Assembly (NCBI RefSeq): GCF_900156395.1
Contig: NZ_FTNL01000002.1
Coordinates: 216,670-280,669 of the forward strand
Direction: 5' to 3'
Origin: Fluoribacter gormanii
GTDB taxonomy: Bacteria > Pseudomonadota > Gammaproteobacteria > Legionellales > Legionellaceae
DNA: 64,000 nt
Within the stretch, counting starts at the first letter, position 1. Every line of letters starts with the position of its first letter. Under the pieces are notes generated by a model. The model ran no database searches, was not told where the DNA came from, and saw nothing but the letters and a program-made list of their open reading frames with translations. A program made the translations under genes and the position numbers. This document shows positions 47,599-59,968 of this stretch, piece after piece.

Positions 47599-47674
47599 GG
47601 TCGGAGTGACAGGAATTGAACCTGCGACCCCTGCCTCCCGAAGGCAGTGCTCTACCAGGCTGAGCTACACTCCG
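47599..47674 (-). tRNA. tRNA-Pro (CGG anticodon)
   Basis: Read on the minus strand the acceptor CGGAGTG pairs with CACTCCG; the D-arm is TAGCTCAGCCTGGTAGAGCA, the anticodon stem CTGCC/GGCAG holds loop TTCGGGA with anticodon CGG, and the T-arm is GCAGGTTCAATTCCTGT. The end ACCA is encoded. It reads proline codon CCG. It lies about 90 bases downstream of ispB and may share its transcript. Confidence 0.97.
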
Positions 47675-47763
47675 CGCTGAGCAATAAGCAGCCGAGTACT
47701 GATAAATCCTGTCTTGGCACTCCAGGTTTTACACGATACTCAGACTACTTAATACTAAAAAAA

Positions 47764-48732
47764 TTAATAGCTTCTTTGCAAAGCAAATTGTGCCAAATTG
47801 ATAAGCGCTTCTTTATATTTTGAATCGGGTAATATCGTCAAAGAGGATAATGCTTTGTCGATTTCTTGTGCTGCTATTTTTTTTGTGTATTCTATTGCTT
47901 TTGTTTCTTCCAACGCAATAAGAATTTCGGGTAAGAAATCTAGGCTGCCTTGTTTCAAACTACTCACTATTTGCTCTTTCTGCAGTTCGGTACCATGTTG
48001 TAATGCATGAATTAAAGGTAATGTAGCTTTTCCATCAGCTAAGTCGTCTCCTATGTTTTTGCCTATAGTTTTGGCATCAGAACAATAATCTAGAGCATCA
48101 TCTACAAGCTGAAAGGCATTACCTAGATGCAGGCCATAGGAATAGAGACTGTCTTGTAGCTCTTTAGACGCGTTGCTGATCATTGGGCCTATACAGGCAG
48201 CAGCAGCAAATAAAAGAGCCGTCTTTGCACGAATCACATCAAAATATTCATCAAAGGTTAACGCAGGGTTATGGCGGTTGGATAGTTGTTTTACTTCTCC
48301 GCAGCTGATTTCGAGTGCAGTTTTGGCAAAGAGCTTAAGTACGTCTGAATTGCCGGAATCAACAATGAGCTCTATTGATTGGGTAAAGAGATAATCACCA
48401 ACCAGAATACTTGCTTTGCTACCCCAGATGTCGTTTGCTGTCTGACGTCCTCTTCGGAGTGTAGACTCGTCAATAACGTCATCGTGAAGTAAAGTGGCTG
48501 TGTGAAAAAATTCAACCATCGCCGCCAGAGTAATATGCTCTTTACCTTGGTAACCACATGCATTACTTGCTAAAAGAACCAACAATGGTCGTAGTCTTTT
48601 GCCGCCACTTTGTATTATATGGTGGGACATATCATCAATTAAGCCAATTTGCGATTCAATTTTATTTACAATTAAAGTATTAACTGCATTAAAATCGTCA
48701 CTAATTAGCGCGCGTATACTGTCAATCGCCAT
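47764..48732 (-). CDS. ispB: octaprenyl diphosphate synthase
   Basis: Makes the long isoprenoid side chain of ubiquinone. The first aspartate motif is ATLLHDDVIDESTLRRGRQT, the second is FQLVDDALDYCSD, with the substrate region HHIIQSGGKRLRPLL. Length 322 matches IspB. ATG 48732 follows AGAGGAC; an in-frame start at 48753 adds seven residues. It is upstream of the tRNA-Pro gene on the same strand. Confidence 0.94.
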   Translation of the reverse strand: MAIDSIRALISDDFNAVNTLIVNKIESQIGLIDDMSHHIIQSGGKRLRPLLVLLASNACGYQGKEHITLAAMVEFFHTATLLHDDVIDESTLRRGRQTANDIWGSKASILVGDYLFTQSIELIVDSGNSDVLKLFAKTALEISCGEVKQLSNRHNPALTFDEYFDVIRAKTALLFAAAACIGPMISNASKELQDSLYSYGLHLGNAFQLVDDALDYCSDAKTIGKNIGDDLADGKATLPLIHALQHGTELQKEQIVSSLKQGSLDFLPEILIALEETKAIEYTKKIAAQEIDKALSSLTILPDSKYKEALINLAQFALQRSY

Positions 48733-48813
48733 TGTTTGTCCTCTACGATTCAATCAACAAATGCTAAGGTTTGAGCATACGAATTGTCAAGTAAAACTGG
48801 GGTTTACTTGAAC

Positions 48814-49905
48814 TTAAACATTAAATCGGAAATGCATTACATCTCCATCACAAACGATATAATCCTTGCCTTCGAGGCGTAACTTTCCGGCTTCCTTGGC
48901 ACCTTGTTCACCTTTACACGTGATAAATGCATCATATGCTATGACTTCGGCGCGGATGAATCCTTTTTCAAAATCAGAATGGATAACACCTGCTGCTTGT
49001 GGCGCTGTCGCTCCTTTAGGAATGGTCCAGGCTCTTACTTCTTTTACTCCAGCAGTGAAATAAGTTTGTAATCCTAACAACTCATAACCTGCACGAATCA
49101 CTCGATGTAATCCGGGCTCGCTTAACCCTAAATCTTCCATGAACTCTTGGCGATCTGCCTCATCCAATTCGACCAATTCCGCTTCAGTTGCTGCACAAAG
49201 AGCGACAATACTGGCTTTTTCTTTCAAGGCTAAGTTACGAACATTATCCAGTAATGGATTGTTTTCATAACCATTGTCATCGACGTTTGCAATATAGAGT
49301 ACTGGTTTTGCGGTGAGTAGAAATAGACGACGTACAATAGGTTCTTCCTCGGCACTTAATTCAAGGGTACGGACAGGAAACCCTTCATCAAGGTGGGCCT
49401 TGATTTTTTCCAAGGTTTTCATTTCAAAAATTGCCTCTTTATTACCGCTACGACTATTTTTTCCGGCTTTTAAGATGGCTTTTTCAAGAGTTTCCATATC
49501 TGCTAATGCCAATTCTGTATTAATTACTTCGATATCACTCAGTGGGTTAACATGACCTTCTACATGCACCACATCAGTATTTTCAAAACAACGGACTACA
49601 TGAGCAATGGCATCGGTTTCGCGAATATTGGCTAAAAACTGATTCCCTAGGCCTTCGCCTTTGGATGCTCCTTTTACGATACCAGCGATATCAACAAATT
49701 GCATGGTTGCCGGAAGAACTTGTTGTGGTCTTACTATTTCACTCAAAGCATCGAGACGGGGATCGGGAACAGTAACTATCCCGACATTGGGTTCAATAGT
49801 GCAGAAAGGATAGTTTGCTGCTTCAATACCTGCTTTGGTGAGTGCATTGAACAGAGTTGATTTACCAACATTGGGCAAGCCCACTATGCCGCATTTAAAT
49901 CCCAT
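48814..49905 (-). CDS. ychF: redox-regulated ATPase YchF (Obg-family)
   Basis: A P-loop protein of 363 residues that binds ATP rather than GTP and associates with ribosomes. P-loop [18 protein letters not shown], switch [20 protein letters not shown], a coiled-coil insert, and the C-terminal TGS domain ([17 protein letters not shown] to [16 protein letters not shown]) are complete. Start ATG 49905. pth lies upstream on the same strand, as in many proteobacteria. Confidence 0.96.
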   Translation of the reverse strand: MGFKCGIVGLPNVGKSTLFNALTKAGIEAANYPFCTIEPNVGIVTVPDPRLDALSEIVRPQQVLPATMQFVDIAGIVKGASKGEGLGNQFLANIRETDAIAHVVRCFENTDVVHVEGHVNPLSDIEVINTELALADMETLEKAILKAGKNSRSGNKEAIFEMKTLEKIKAHLDEGFPVRTLELSAEEEPIVRRLFLLTAKPVLYIANVDDNGYENNPLLDNVRNLALKEKASIVALCAATEAELVELDEADRQEFMEDLGLSEPGLHRVIRAGYELLGLQTYFTAGVKEVRAWTIPKGATAPQAAGVIHSDFEKGFIRAEVIAYDAFITCKGEQGAKEAGKLRLEGKDYIVCDGDVMHFRFNV

Positions 49906-50046
49906 GAGTAATACCTCTAATTGTTAAAACTAACGTGAGTCCGATATAAAAAACAGAAAATAATTTTCTACGTTTTATGTCGTTAAACGGACGTTATCCC
50001 ATAAAAATGTGAAGCATTTTATACGGGATTCATTCTCAATAATTAA

Positions 50047-50085
50047 GTTCGATATAATCGGATAACCTATCTGCTTATATCGAAC
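50047..50085. terminator. stem-loop between pth and ychF
   Basis: GTTCGATATAA (50047-50057) and TTATATCGAAC (50075-50085) form a perfect 11-bp stem with a 17-base loop. On the minus strand it follows pth and precedes ychF. No clear T-run, so strength is uncertain. Confidence 0.5.
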
Positions 50086-50164
50086 ACACCTTAAAACTAA
50101 ACTAACTGTTACTCCGTCATCTTATTCAGATCGAATAGGATTTTTACATTGCCGAGAAGCAGTC

Positions 50165-50734
50165 CTAAACGTTCAATTGATTCATCGCTCTGGACAAATC
50201 ACCAGATAAGACTAAAGGCATTACCGCGATGCCTCTATCAATTGCATCATAAATTAATTGTCTATCTTGTGCTGAGGGTTTACCGAGCACAAATTGATGA
50301 ACTAAATCTCTATGGCCAGGATGACCAATTCCAATTCGTAAGCGGTGAAATTCCGGGCTACCTAATTGGGCTATTATATCTCTTAGGCCATTATGACCGC
50401 CATGGCCTCCACCCGTTTTAAGTTTAATGCGTCCTGGAGGTAAATCCAGTTCGTCATGTACAACCAATATTTCTTCGGGTTGAATTCGGTAAAATTGACT
50501 AATATGCCGGGTAGGTTGACCGCTGTGATTCATAAAAGAAATCGGCAAAACCAATTTACCTGAATGCTGATTTAATTCCAAATCAGCCAGTTCGGCTTGC
50601 ATTTTTTTTTCCAATTTGAAAAAGACACTATGTCGCTGAGCTAAGGCGGAGACTAACCATCCACCGGCATTATGACGCGTCTGTTCATAGGCTGATCCGG
50701 GGTTACGCAAACCAATGATAAGTTTTATGGCCAT
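50165..50734 (-). CDS. pth: peptidyl-tRNA hydrolase
   Basis: Frees tRNA from peptides released by ribosome drop-off. The N-terminus KLIIGLRNPGSAYEQTRHNAGGW holds the catalytic His21; the family region DELDLPPGRIKLKTGGGHGG and RLRIGIGHPGHRDLVHQFVL follow. 189 residues, as usual. It is downstream of rplY on the same strand, separated by 154 bases. Confidence 0.96.
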   Translation of the reverse strand: MAIKLIIGLRNPGSAYEQTRHNAGGWLVSALAQRHSVFFKLEKKMQAELADLELNQHSGKLVLPISFMNHSGQPTRHISQFYRIQPEEILVVHDELDLPPGRIKLKTGGGHGGHNGLRDIIAQLGSPEFHRLRIGIGHPGHRDLVHQFVLGKPSAQDRQLIYDAIDRGIAVMPLVLSGDLSRAMNQLNV

Positions 50735-50888
50735 GATATAGCTCTTTGATAGGGGGCTTGATTCTTGAGCTTATGTTGCCTGGGCAAAGCGTATAGTCGA
50801 ACCCGGGTTAAGTTTGCACAAAATTTCCCGGGTTTGGCCGTCGCATCACCAAGGCTACGGTTTACATTTTTTCAATCAAACTTGAATA

Positions 50889-51551
50889 TTATTCTTCATT
50901 TTTCTCAGCGCTAACAGTTGGTACAGCAGATGCTGGAACTTCTGTCGCTTCAGCTGCTTCTTCTGTTACATTTGCTCTGGGCATGTGAATGCTTACAACA
51001 GGCGCGTCATGACTTCCATCTGTAACATCAACAGTCAGTTGTACCCCTTTAGGCAGTTTTAAATGAGATAAATGAACAACATCATCCATTTTAACGCCCG
51101 CCATATCTACTGTGATAAATTCAGGTAGGTCTTTTGCTTGGCAACGGATTTCTACTTGAGTCATAGTATGGTTAATGATACCGCCAGCTTTAATACCAGG
51201 AGCTTTATCTTCGTTGATAAAGTGAACAGGTACCAATTTAGTTAAAATGTCTGTTTTAGAAACGCGTTGTAAATCCATATGCATTACAACAGGTTTGTAG
51301 GGATGACGTTGCAATGCCTTTAAAATAACATGTTCAACTTTGCCATCGATTGTAATATCAAAAACACTGGAATAGATACTTTCAGTTTCCAAAGCTTTAA
51401 CTACTTTGTTATGTTGAAAATGAATTGACATTGGTTTTTTATCACCACCGTAAATTACAGCAGGTACTTTATTTTCAAGACGACGTAGGCGGCGGCTCGC
51501 ACCTTTCCCCATATCCGTTCTTGTTTGTGCTTCTAAAAGGATGTTTGACAT
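50889..51551 (-). CDS. rplY: 50S ribosomal protein L25 (general stress protein Ctc type)
   Basis: Binds 5S rRNA. The N-terminus SNILLEAQTRTDMGKGASRR and LRRLENKVPAVIYGGDKKP match L25; the protein is the long form (220 residues) with a Ctc C-terminal domain (KLPKGVQLTVDVTDGSHDAP) and an acidic tail. ATG 51551 follows TTGGAGTATAAT; an upstream start at 51563 adds four residues. Confidence 0.95.
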   Translation of the reverse strand: MSNILLEAQTRTDMGKGASRRLRRLENKVPAVIYGGDKKPMSIHFQHNKVVKALETESIYSSVFDITIDGKVEHVILKALQRHPYKPVVMHMDLQRVSKTDILTKLVPVHFINEDKAPGIKAGGIINHTMTQVEIRCQAKDLPEFITVDMAGVKMDDVVHLSHLKLPKGVQLTVDVTDGSHDAPVVSIHMPRANVTEEAAEATEVPASAVPTVSAEKNEE

Positions 51552-51744
51552 TATATACTCCAAAATTTATATAAGTTTTTTGTAACTATTCGCACAGCCA
51601 CTCAATCTGGCTTTTTACCAAAATGTGAATGTGGTGAATTGATACAGTTCCTTTAAAATTTAATCCGCGACCAGATTAAACACCGGATAATGAATTAAAA
51701 AAATCCGGAAAGGGTGGCGAAGTATACAATATTTTAAAATGAAC

Positions 51745-51773
51745 TTGAAGTCATAGTCATAATTTCATAGAAT
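51745..51773 (+). promoter_or_regulatory. sigma-70-type promoter for rplU-rpmA
   Basis: TTGAAG (51745-51750), a 17-base spacer, and TAGAAT (51768-51773), about 50 bases ahead of the rplU start. Confidence 0.55.
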
Positions 51774-51825
51774 ATGCGACTTTATTGAATTTGTGATAGC
51801 CAATCAGGCGAATTGGAGAAATATT

Positions 51826-52137
51826 ATGTATGCGGTAATCAAAACTGGCGGTAAGCAATACACCGTGAAGGAAGGTGATGTGTTAAAAATTGAATTACTG
51901 CCTGAAGATGTTGGCAATGAAATACAATTTGAAGAAGTATTAATGTTAGCTGATGGTGATAAAATCGTTTGTGGTACACCATTAGTTGCCAAGGCAACAG
52001 TGAAAGCTGAAGTGCTTGATCATGGTCGTCACAAAAAAGTTAAAATTATCAAGTTTCGTCGTCGTAAGCACCATAGAAAACAAATGGGGCACAGACAATA
52101 TTATTCGCAAGTTAAAATTACTGCGATAAGCAAGTAA
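51826..52137 (+). CDS. rplU: 50S ribosomal protein L21
   Basis: A 103-residue protein, MYAVIKTGGKQYTVKEGDVL, with the C-terminal signature KVKIIKFRRRKHHRKQMGHR. Start ATG 51826 follows TTGGAGAA; the longer upstream frame is not used. rpmA follows after 12 bases, the universal pairing. Confidence 0.97.
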   Translation: MYAVIKTGGKQYTVKEGDVLKIELLPEDVGNEIQFEEVLMLADGDKIVCGTPLVAKATVKAEVLDHGRHKKVKIIKFRRRKHHRKQMGHRQYYSQVKITAISK

Positions 52138-52149
52138 GAGAGGATAGCA

Positions 52150-52428
52150 ATGGCTCATAAGAAAGCAGGTGGTAGTACTCGTAACGGCCGCGACTCGAAT
52201 CCCAAGTATCTTGGAGTAAAGCGTTATGGCGGTCAATTCGTTAATGCGGGTGAAATAATTGTAAGACAACGTGGCACACGTTTTCATCCAGGGCCTGGCG
52301 TAGGCTGTGGTCGTGATCATACCTTGTATGCCTTGGTTGAAGGTTTAGTACAATTTGTTGTCAAGGGTGACAAAAATCGTAAATACGTAACTATAGTTGC
52401 AGAAGCACAACAAGAAGCTGCGAACTAA
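52150..52428 (+). CDS. rpmA: 50S ribosomal protein L27
   Basis: A 92-residue protein starting [20 protein letters not shown], with [20 protein letters not shown] and [20 protein letters not shown]. It reaches the peptidyl-transferase centre. Second gene of the rplU operon. A strong terminator stands between it and obg. Confidence 0.97.
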   Translation: MAHKKAGGSTRNGRDSNPKYLGVKRYGGQFVNAGEIIVRQRGTRFHPGPGVGCGRDHTLYALVEGLVQFVVKGDKNRKYVTIVAEAQQEAAN

Positions 52429-52476
52429 TTCCTACGGGAAACCATTATGCCGCGCACAGCGGCTTTGGTGTTATGA

Positions 52477-54660
<2,184 letters not shown>

Positions 54661-54725
54661 TGTCTATTTCCGAAGATCATATTAGCTTGATTTTATAGCA
54701 TAATTTGAAAAATCTGTAATAGTTA

Positions 54726-54754
54726 TTGACATTTATTCTGAAATTGCCTAATAA
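54726..54754 (+). promoter_or_regulatory. sigma-70-type promoter for phhA
   Basis: TTGACA (54726-54731), a 17-base spacer and TAATAA (54749-54754), 80 bases ahead of the phhA start. The -35 is a perfect consensus. Confidence 0.6.
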
Positions 54755-54833
54755 CTAGAAAAGGTGATTTTTTTTAAGATAGTACTGCTCTTGAGATTAA
54801 TTTTTACGATCATTTGTGTGTAAAGGAGAAATT

Positions 54834-55652
54834 ATGGAATTTTCAAGCCGTTATGTAGCGCATGTTCCTGACGCTCAAGGGTTTGTTAATTATTCTGCAG
54901 AAGAACATAAAATTTGGAGTATTTTATTTGAAAGACAAATCAAGCTAATACCAGGAAGGGCTTGTGATGAATTCATAACTGGATTAAAAACTTTAGCTAT
55001 AAAGCCTGAATCAATTCCTCAAATTCCAGATATAAATCATAGACTTAAAGCGGAAACGGGTTGGCAGGTATCTGCAGTCGAAGCATTAATTTCAGCTCGA
55101 GAATTTTTTGAATTGTTGGCAACCAAACATTTTCCTGTTGCTACATTTATTCGTAATGAAGAAGAGTTGGATTATGTTAAAGAGCCTGATATCTTTCATG
55201 AAGTTTTTGGTCATTGTCCCATGTTGACAGATAAGGTGTATGCAGAGTTCGTTTATGATTATGCTCGAAAAGTATTAACTTTCCCTGAATCAGATTGGCC
55301 CTTACTCCAACGTTTGTTTTGGTTTACCGTTGAGTTTGGATTAATTAAGAGTGCAAAGGGGCTTCGAGCTTATGGCGGTGGAATACTGTCTTCCATTAGT
55401 GAAACTGTATATAGTGTAGAAAGTGATATTCCGCTGAGAGTGATTTTTGAACCAATAGCCGCATTTCGCATGCCGTACCGTATCGATATGCTGCAACCAG
55501 TTTATTTTGTGATAAATGATTATCAGGTTTTGTACGACTTTGTGTTATCTGACATAGGCAAACTTTTAGCTCGAACTCGAGAATTAGGGGAGTTTCCACC
55601 TTTTTTTAAGTTGGATCCAAATAACCCTAATATTCATATTAGAGCATGTTAA
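54834..55652 (+). CDS. phhA: phenylalanine-4-hydroxylase
   Basis: Non-heme iron enzyme converting phenylalanine to tyrosine with tetrahydropterin. Iron ligands are His122 and His127 in FHEVFGHCPML and Glu167 in FTVEFGLI. Length ~272 is typical for bacteria. In Legionella this enzyme feeds tyrosine and pyomelanin formation (family knowledge). ATG 54834 follows AAAGGAG; an ATG at 54816 adds six residues. letA follows after 83 bases. Confidence 0.95.
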   Translation: MEFSSRYVAHVPDAQGFVNYSAEEHKIWSILFERQIKLIPGRACDEFITGLKTLAIKPESIPQIPDINHRLKAETGWQVSAVEALISAREFFELLATKHFPVATFIRNEEELDYVKEPDIFHEVFGHCPMLTDKVYAEFVYDYARKVLTFPESDWPLLQRLFWFTVEFGLIKSAKGLRAYGGGILSSISETVYSVESDIPLRVIFEPIAAFRMPYRIDMLQPVYFVINDYQVLYDFVLSDIGKLLARTRELGEFPPFFKLDPNNPNIHIRAC

Positions 55653-55735
55653 TCTATGTATTGTAATGAACAGCTAGTCTTGTTAACATCGAGCAACCTA
55701 GTTTGTTCATTGGCTTTTAAGTCAAGGAGCATTAT

Positions 55736-56395
55736 TTGATTAAAGTACTAATTGTTGATGACCATGCATTGGTTCGAATGGGTATTCGACGATTACTCGA
55801 AGATATGTCGGATGTAGAGGTAGTCGCTGATGCAGAAAGCGGTGAAGAAGCTTTAGCATTAGTAAAAAAACATTCTCCTGACGTGGTCCTTTTAGATATG
55901 AAAATGCCTGGTATTGATGGCTGGGAAGTAACACGTCGTCTAAAAAAATCTAATCCGCATGTCAAGGTTATTGCTGTAACCGCGATGTGTTCTGATCTGT
56001 TACCTACCCGTGTTTTGCAATTAGGCGCTATGGGGTATCTGACGAAAGAGTCAGGTGCCGAAGAAATGGCTGCTGCGATACGTAAAGTTGCCAAAGGAGA
56101 AAAATACCTTAGTGCTGAAATTGCGCAGAAAGTTGCGATTAATAGTTTGGAGGAAGTACAAGGTTCACCCTTTGATGTATTATCCGAACGTGAAATGCAA
56201 GTAATGTTGATGATTACCAGCGGCATGAATGTGCAAGAAATTAGTGATAGGCTTTTCCTTAGTACCAAGACAATTAATGGCTACCGATATCGAACATTTG
56301 AAAAATTAGGTATTAAAAATGATGTTGAGCTTACTTACTTAGCTCTGAAACATGGAATTATAGAAAATCCCATCGATTTAACGTCAGAAGATTAA
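55736..56395 (+). CDS. letA: two-component response regulator LetA (GacA/UvrY family)
   Basis: A NarL-type regulator: receiver domain (residues 1-120) with Asp8, Asp9 and the phospho-acceptor Asp54 in VVLLDMKMPG, and a C-terminal LuxR helix-turn-helix (LSEREMQVMLMITSGMNVQE, FLSTKTINGYRYRTFEKLGI). LetA with the LetS kinase switches Legionella to the transmissive phase by activating CsrA-sequestering RNAs. The start is TTG 55736 behind AAGGAGC. uvrC is 73 bases downstream, the conserved gacA-uvrC order. Confidence 0.93.
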   Translation: MIKVLIVDDHALVRMGIRRLLEDMSDVEVVADAESGEEALALVKKHSPDVVLLDMKMPGIDGWEVTRRLKKSNPHVKVIAVTAMCSDLLPTRVLQLGAMGYLTKESGAEEMAAAIRKVAKGEKYLSAEIAQKVAINSLEEVQGSPFDVLSEREMQVMLMITSGMNVQEISDRLFLSTKTINGYRYRTFEKLGIKNDVELTYLALKHGIIENPIDLTSED

Positions 56396-56468
56396 AGGTC
56401 CTGGCGCGTAGTCTGGGGTATAGTGCCACCCAGGCTACATTTAAACCAAGAATTACTGCTATTATTAC

Positions 56469-58319
56469 ATGAATATCTCTACTGAATTAGCGTTGTTTCT
56501 CACACAGTTACCTAATGAGCCTGGTGTTTATCGTATGCTGGATGAAGCAGGCAATATTCTTTATGTAGGTAAAGCTTCCAATCTAAAAAAACGGGTAACA
56601 AGCTATTTCAACAAACAAAATACAGGCATTAAAACACGTTCTTTGGTGAGTCAAATTGCCTCTATAGAAATTTCTGTTACGCGTAGCGAAACAGAAGCTT
56701 TATTACTCGAAAGTAATCTGATTAAAACATTAAAACCCAAATACAATGTTTTATTACGAGATGATAAATCTTATCCTTATATTCACCTTTCCAATCATCC
56801 TGATTTTCCACGTATAGAAAGCTATCGATCTAAAAAAAAGCCTCTCTCCGGTGATTTTTTTGGCCCTTATCCTAGTAGTGCCGCGGTAAAAGAAACTATA
56901 GTAACGATACAAAAAGTCTTTAAAGTTCGAAATTGTCGGGACAGTTATTTTAATGCACGCTCAAGACCTTGCCTGCAGTACCAAATTAAACGATGTACTG
57001 CACCCTGTGTCAATTATATAACTCCTGAGGATTACAAACGCTCGGTACAGGATGCTATGCGATTTTTACAGGGTAAGTCCCAATTAATTCTTGATGAACT
57101 TGCCAAACGAATGGATAAATCTGTAAGCGAATTGAATTTTGAAGAAGCAGCACTTTTGCGCGATCAAATTAAGAGTTTGCGATTGGTGCAAGAACAACAG
57201 GGGGTTTTACAATTACGTGGGGATGCGGATGCTATTGCCATTGAAGTTAGCCCTGGTTTTGCATGCGTCCAATGCGTGACTATTCGTGAAGGCCAAGTCT
57301 TGGCAAGTCGTAGTTATTTTCCATCGGTACCTCAAAAAGGCTTAGAAGATGAACTCAATATCGACGATTTGTGGCAACAAACTTTTGATGCATTTATAGG
57401 ATTTTATTATTTGGATGTTCCGGAGAAGATTCCTGCATTAATCATTACGAATCATGATTTAGTGGATCATCAATCCTTGGAAGAGGTATTATCACAACAG
57501 CGCGGTAAATTGTGTAAAATTCAAGTGAATCCCCGTGGCATTAAGTCTCGCTGGATGGATTTTGCACTGAATAATTTACGTGTCTCAGTAGCAGAATATG
57601 TTACGAAACATTCTACAATGAGATCTCGTTTCCAAGAATTAGAACAGCTTTTGGGGCTGAAAAAACAAATTGGGCGAATGGAATGCTTTGATATCAGTCA
57701 CACACAAGGCGAGGCAACTGTTGCATCGTGCGTTGTGTTTGATCATGAAGGGCCTTGTCCTAATGAGTATCGACGTTTTAATATCGAAGGCATTACTCCT
57801 GGAGATGATTACGCCGCAATGGAGCAGGCCATTACCCGTCGCTTTAAGCGGTTAGTGGAAATTCAATCCTTGCCCGACGTGTTAATTATTGACGGAGGTA
57901 AAGGACAAGTAGCGGTCGCCCAGAAAGTGCTTGAGTCTTTAAGTATATCAACGGTAAACATGCTGGGGGTGGCTAAAGGACCTTCACGCAAAGCGGGGTG
58001 GGAAAAGTTGATTTTAGTGCATGAAGCACATGAACTGACTTTACCTGATGACTCTAAAGCATTGCACTTGTTACAACATATTCGTGATGAAGCGCACCGT
58101 TTTGCCATTACTGCTCATCGTAAAAAAAGACAAAAAAAGAGATTAGAATCAACTCTCGAGGATATAGAAGGAGTTGGATCAAAACGTAGACAAGCATTAT
58201 TGCATCGTTTTGGTGGAATACGAGAGCTTGCTAAGGCTCCAGTGGAAGAAATTGCCAAAGTATCAGGAATTAGTGAACATTTGGCAAAACGCATTTTTCA
58301 ATTTTTTCATGGCGAATAA
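56469..58319 (+). CDS. uvrC: UvrABC excinuclease subunit C
   Basis: Makes both incisions in nucleotide excision repair. N-terminal GIY-YIG nuclease ([20 protein letters not shown]), the Cys-rich block [20 protein letters not shown], a UVR domain (~205-240), an RNase H-like domain with [17 protein letters not shown] and [10 protein letters not shown], and C-terminal helix-hairpin-helix motifs ([19 protein letters not shown]). Length 616 is normal. Likely co-transcribed with letA. Confidence 0.96.
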   Translation: MNISTELALFLTQLPNEPGVYRMLDEAGNILYVGKASNLKKRVTSYFNKQNTGIKTRSLVSQIASIEISVTRSETEALLLESNLIKTLKPKYNVLLRDDKSYPYIHLSNHPDFPRIESYRSKKKPLSGDFFGPYPSSAAVKETIVTIQKVFKVRNCRDSYFNARSRPCLQYQIKRCTAPCVNYITPEDYKRSVQDAMRFLQGKSQLILDELAKRMDKSVSELNFEEAALLRDQIKSLRLVQEQQGVLQLRGDADAIAIEVSPGFACVQCVTIREGQVLASRSYFPSVPQKGLEDELNIDDLWQQTFDAFIGFYYLDVPEKIPALIITNHDLVDHQSLEEVLSQQRGKLCKIQVNPRGIKSRWMDFALNNLRVSVAEYVTKHSTMRSRFQELEQLLGLKKQIGRMECFDISHTQGEATVASCVVFDHEGPCPNEYRRFNIEGITPGDDYAAMEQAITRRFKRLVEIQSLPDVLIIDGGKGQVAVAQKVLESLSISTVNMLGVAKGPSRKAGWEKLILVHEAHELTLPDDSKALHLLQHIRDEAHRFAITAHRKKRQKKRLESTLEDIEGVGSKRRQALLHRFGGIRELAKAPVEEIAKVSGISEHLAKRIFQFFHGE

Positions 58320-58623
58320 GTGTAGCCATGAAAAAATTGTAGCGCTGGATTAGCGCATTGTCTTCAGCAAATCCCAAGTGCAATGGGGGAGCTCGTCATA
58401 ATACGACCCTACAGTATGGAGAGCCCTCGTTGTATTCGGGATGGACGGGTATTTTACCTAGGTTAATCATCAACAAATTAGAATATTATTCATAACCCTA
58501 GCAAAAACTCTAATATTCGTACTAAACTTATTTTAGATATGCTCGAATAATAATTAGAATAAATTGATATTTAAGCACAAATCTTGCATGTAAAAATAAT
58601 AAGTAAAGGTGAGAGGGGGGCAT
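58320..58623. other. intergenic spacer between uvrC and enhA
   Basis: No gene seen. It holds a small hairpin GCGCTGGATTAGCGC near 58343 and must contain the enhABC promoter; a TTGATA at 58564 is a possible -35, but no good -10 was found at normal spacing. Confidence 0.45.
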
Positions 58624-59337
58624 ATGTATAAATTACTTTCAGCTGCATTGATGATGCTCATGGCTGCCATAGTGAATGCGGGAAATTTTTATGGCACAGG
58701 ATTATGTGGATACCCACAATACGATTGTATTAAGGTAGAGTCGGGACAAAGTTGGGAGACTTTATTTCCGGATGAAAATCAGCGTGACATTGTGCAAAGA
58801 GTCAATCGGACCTATAACCCTTTATGGGCCGGAAAGATTATCGCTGTTCCGAAAAATTTAGCTTATCTCACTGTTTTTGATGTTGCTCCTTTCCCATTAA
58901 AAATTTCAAATGAACATCAAAAACAAATTATTGTCGATCAGGATAAATTGGCTTTTGGAGCTTATGATGCCGAAGGTAATTTGGTGAAATGGGGACCTAT
59001 TTCATCTGGAAGAGACCGATGCCCTGATGCCAATCGTTCTTGTCGCACTTTAACAGGGATTTATCGGGTTTTCAGTAAAGAAAATGAAAAATGTACATCC
59101 GATGTATTCCCCATAGGTAAAGGTGGCGCAAAGATGCCTTTCTGCATGTTTTTCCATAAGGGTTTCGCATTACATGGCTCCGACGATATCCCCGGAGTAA
59201 GAGCGAGCCATGGATGTGTGCGTATGTTTACCCAGGATGCAAAATGGTTAAATCTGAACTTTGTTGAATTATCCAGCGAACGAAATAATTTTATGGGTAC
59301 AACGGTTATTGTACGTCCAATAAATGACAGTGAGTGA
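58624..59337 (+). CDS. enhA: enhanced entry protein EnhA, L,D-transpeptidase (YkuD) domain
   Basis: A signal peptide (residues 1-18, MMLMAAIVNAGN) precedes a LysM-like region (YDCIKVESGQSWETLFPDEN, IIAVPKNL) and the YkuD domain with the active site HGSDDIPGVRASHGCVRMF: His184, His196 and catalytic Cys198. Such enzymes cross-link peptidoglycan or attach proteins to it. In L. pneumophila, enhABC promotes host-cell entry. ATG 58624 has GAGAGGGGGG upstream; enhB follows eight bases after the stop. Confidence 0.9.
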   Translation: MYKLLSAALMMLMAAIVNAGNFYGTGLCGYPQYDCIKVESGQSWETLFPDENQRDIVQRVNRTYNPLWAGKIIAVPKNLAYLTVFDVAPFPLKISNEHQKQIIVDQDKLAFGAYDAEGNLVKWGPISSGRDRCPDANRSCRTLTGIYRVFSKENEKCTSDVFPIGKGGAKMPFCMFFHKGFALHGSDDIPGVRASHGCVRMFTQDAKWLNLNFVELSSERNNFMGTTVIVRPINDSE

Positions 59338-59345
59338 GAAATATA

Positions 59346-59909
59346 ATGAATACAATAAATAAAATCACTTCAATTTCATTGATGCTTTTCTTAGGACTAA
59401 TGTCTGCACAACTTGAAGCAGCCAAACTCAAAAAAAATGATCCTCAAGAGGCACAAGCCAAGGCGGAAAAGGAAGAAGCACGATTTCCTATAGGATGCAG
59501 GCCAGTAGGATATAAGGAAAGTTTAAAAGTATTATCTCTTTTCCCAGGGAAAGAGGGCGCTTTGCAATCTTTGTATTTTTTCTTTAATAAATCACCACAA
59601 ACGGTCAGTTTGTACCAAATGCGCGATGAAGACAGTCAGTACACAACTCGATATAATCATTCAATAGGCGGTCGCCAATGGGCGGCATTAGCTACTGGAG
59701 AACCATTAGTCAAATTTATTTGTACTGCGGGTGATGGTAAAACCTCCTATGGAAAAATTATAGATTGTGCAGATACGATTAAAGTATGTGAATACGTTAA
59801 TGTTAAGTTTGGTTTGAATAATAAAGGTAATTATTGGATAGTCGATGGCACAACGAGAAATGGGGCAGTTAATGAAGTAGTGCATTATGGCATAATACCT
59901 GGGGTATAA
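59346..59909 (+). CDS. enhB: enhanced entry protein EnhB
   Basis: A 187-residue exported protein: signal peptide (residues ~1-25, LFLGLMSAQLEAAK), a Lys/Glu/Ala-rich helix, then a domain with four Cys (IGCRPVGY, KFICTAGDG, IIDCADTI, KVCEYVN), probably two disulfides. I know no biochemical activity. Its identity rests on the place between enhA and the Sel1-repeat enhC, the exact Legionella gene order. Confidence 0.85.
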   Translation: MNTINKITSISLMLFLGLMSAQLEAAKLKKNDPQEAQAKAEKEEARFPIGCRPVGYKESLKVLSLFPGKEGALQSLYFFFNKSPQTVSLYQMRDEDSQYTTRYNHSIGGRQWAALATGEPLVKFICTAGDGKTSYGKIIDCADTIKVCEYVNVKFGLNNKGNYWIVDGTTRNGAVNEVVHYGIIPGV

Positions 59910-59968
59910 ATCTGAAAATATAATGATAAAAATTCAGTTAAATTGCCATGCAAAGAGGGAGAATTGTC

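Noticed and set aside
58340..58460. Possible small RNA or tRNA in the spacer before enhA
   Set aside because: Only a short GCGC hairpin is found, with no cloverleaf or terminator.
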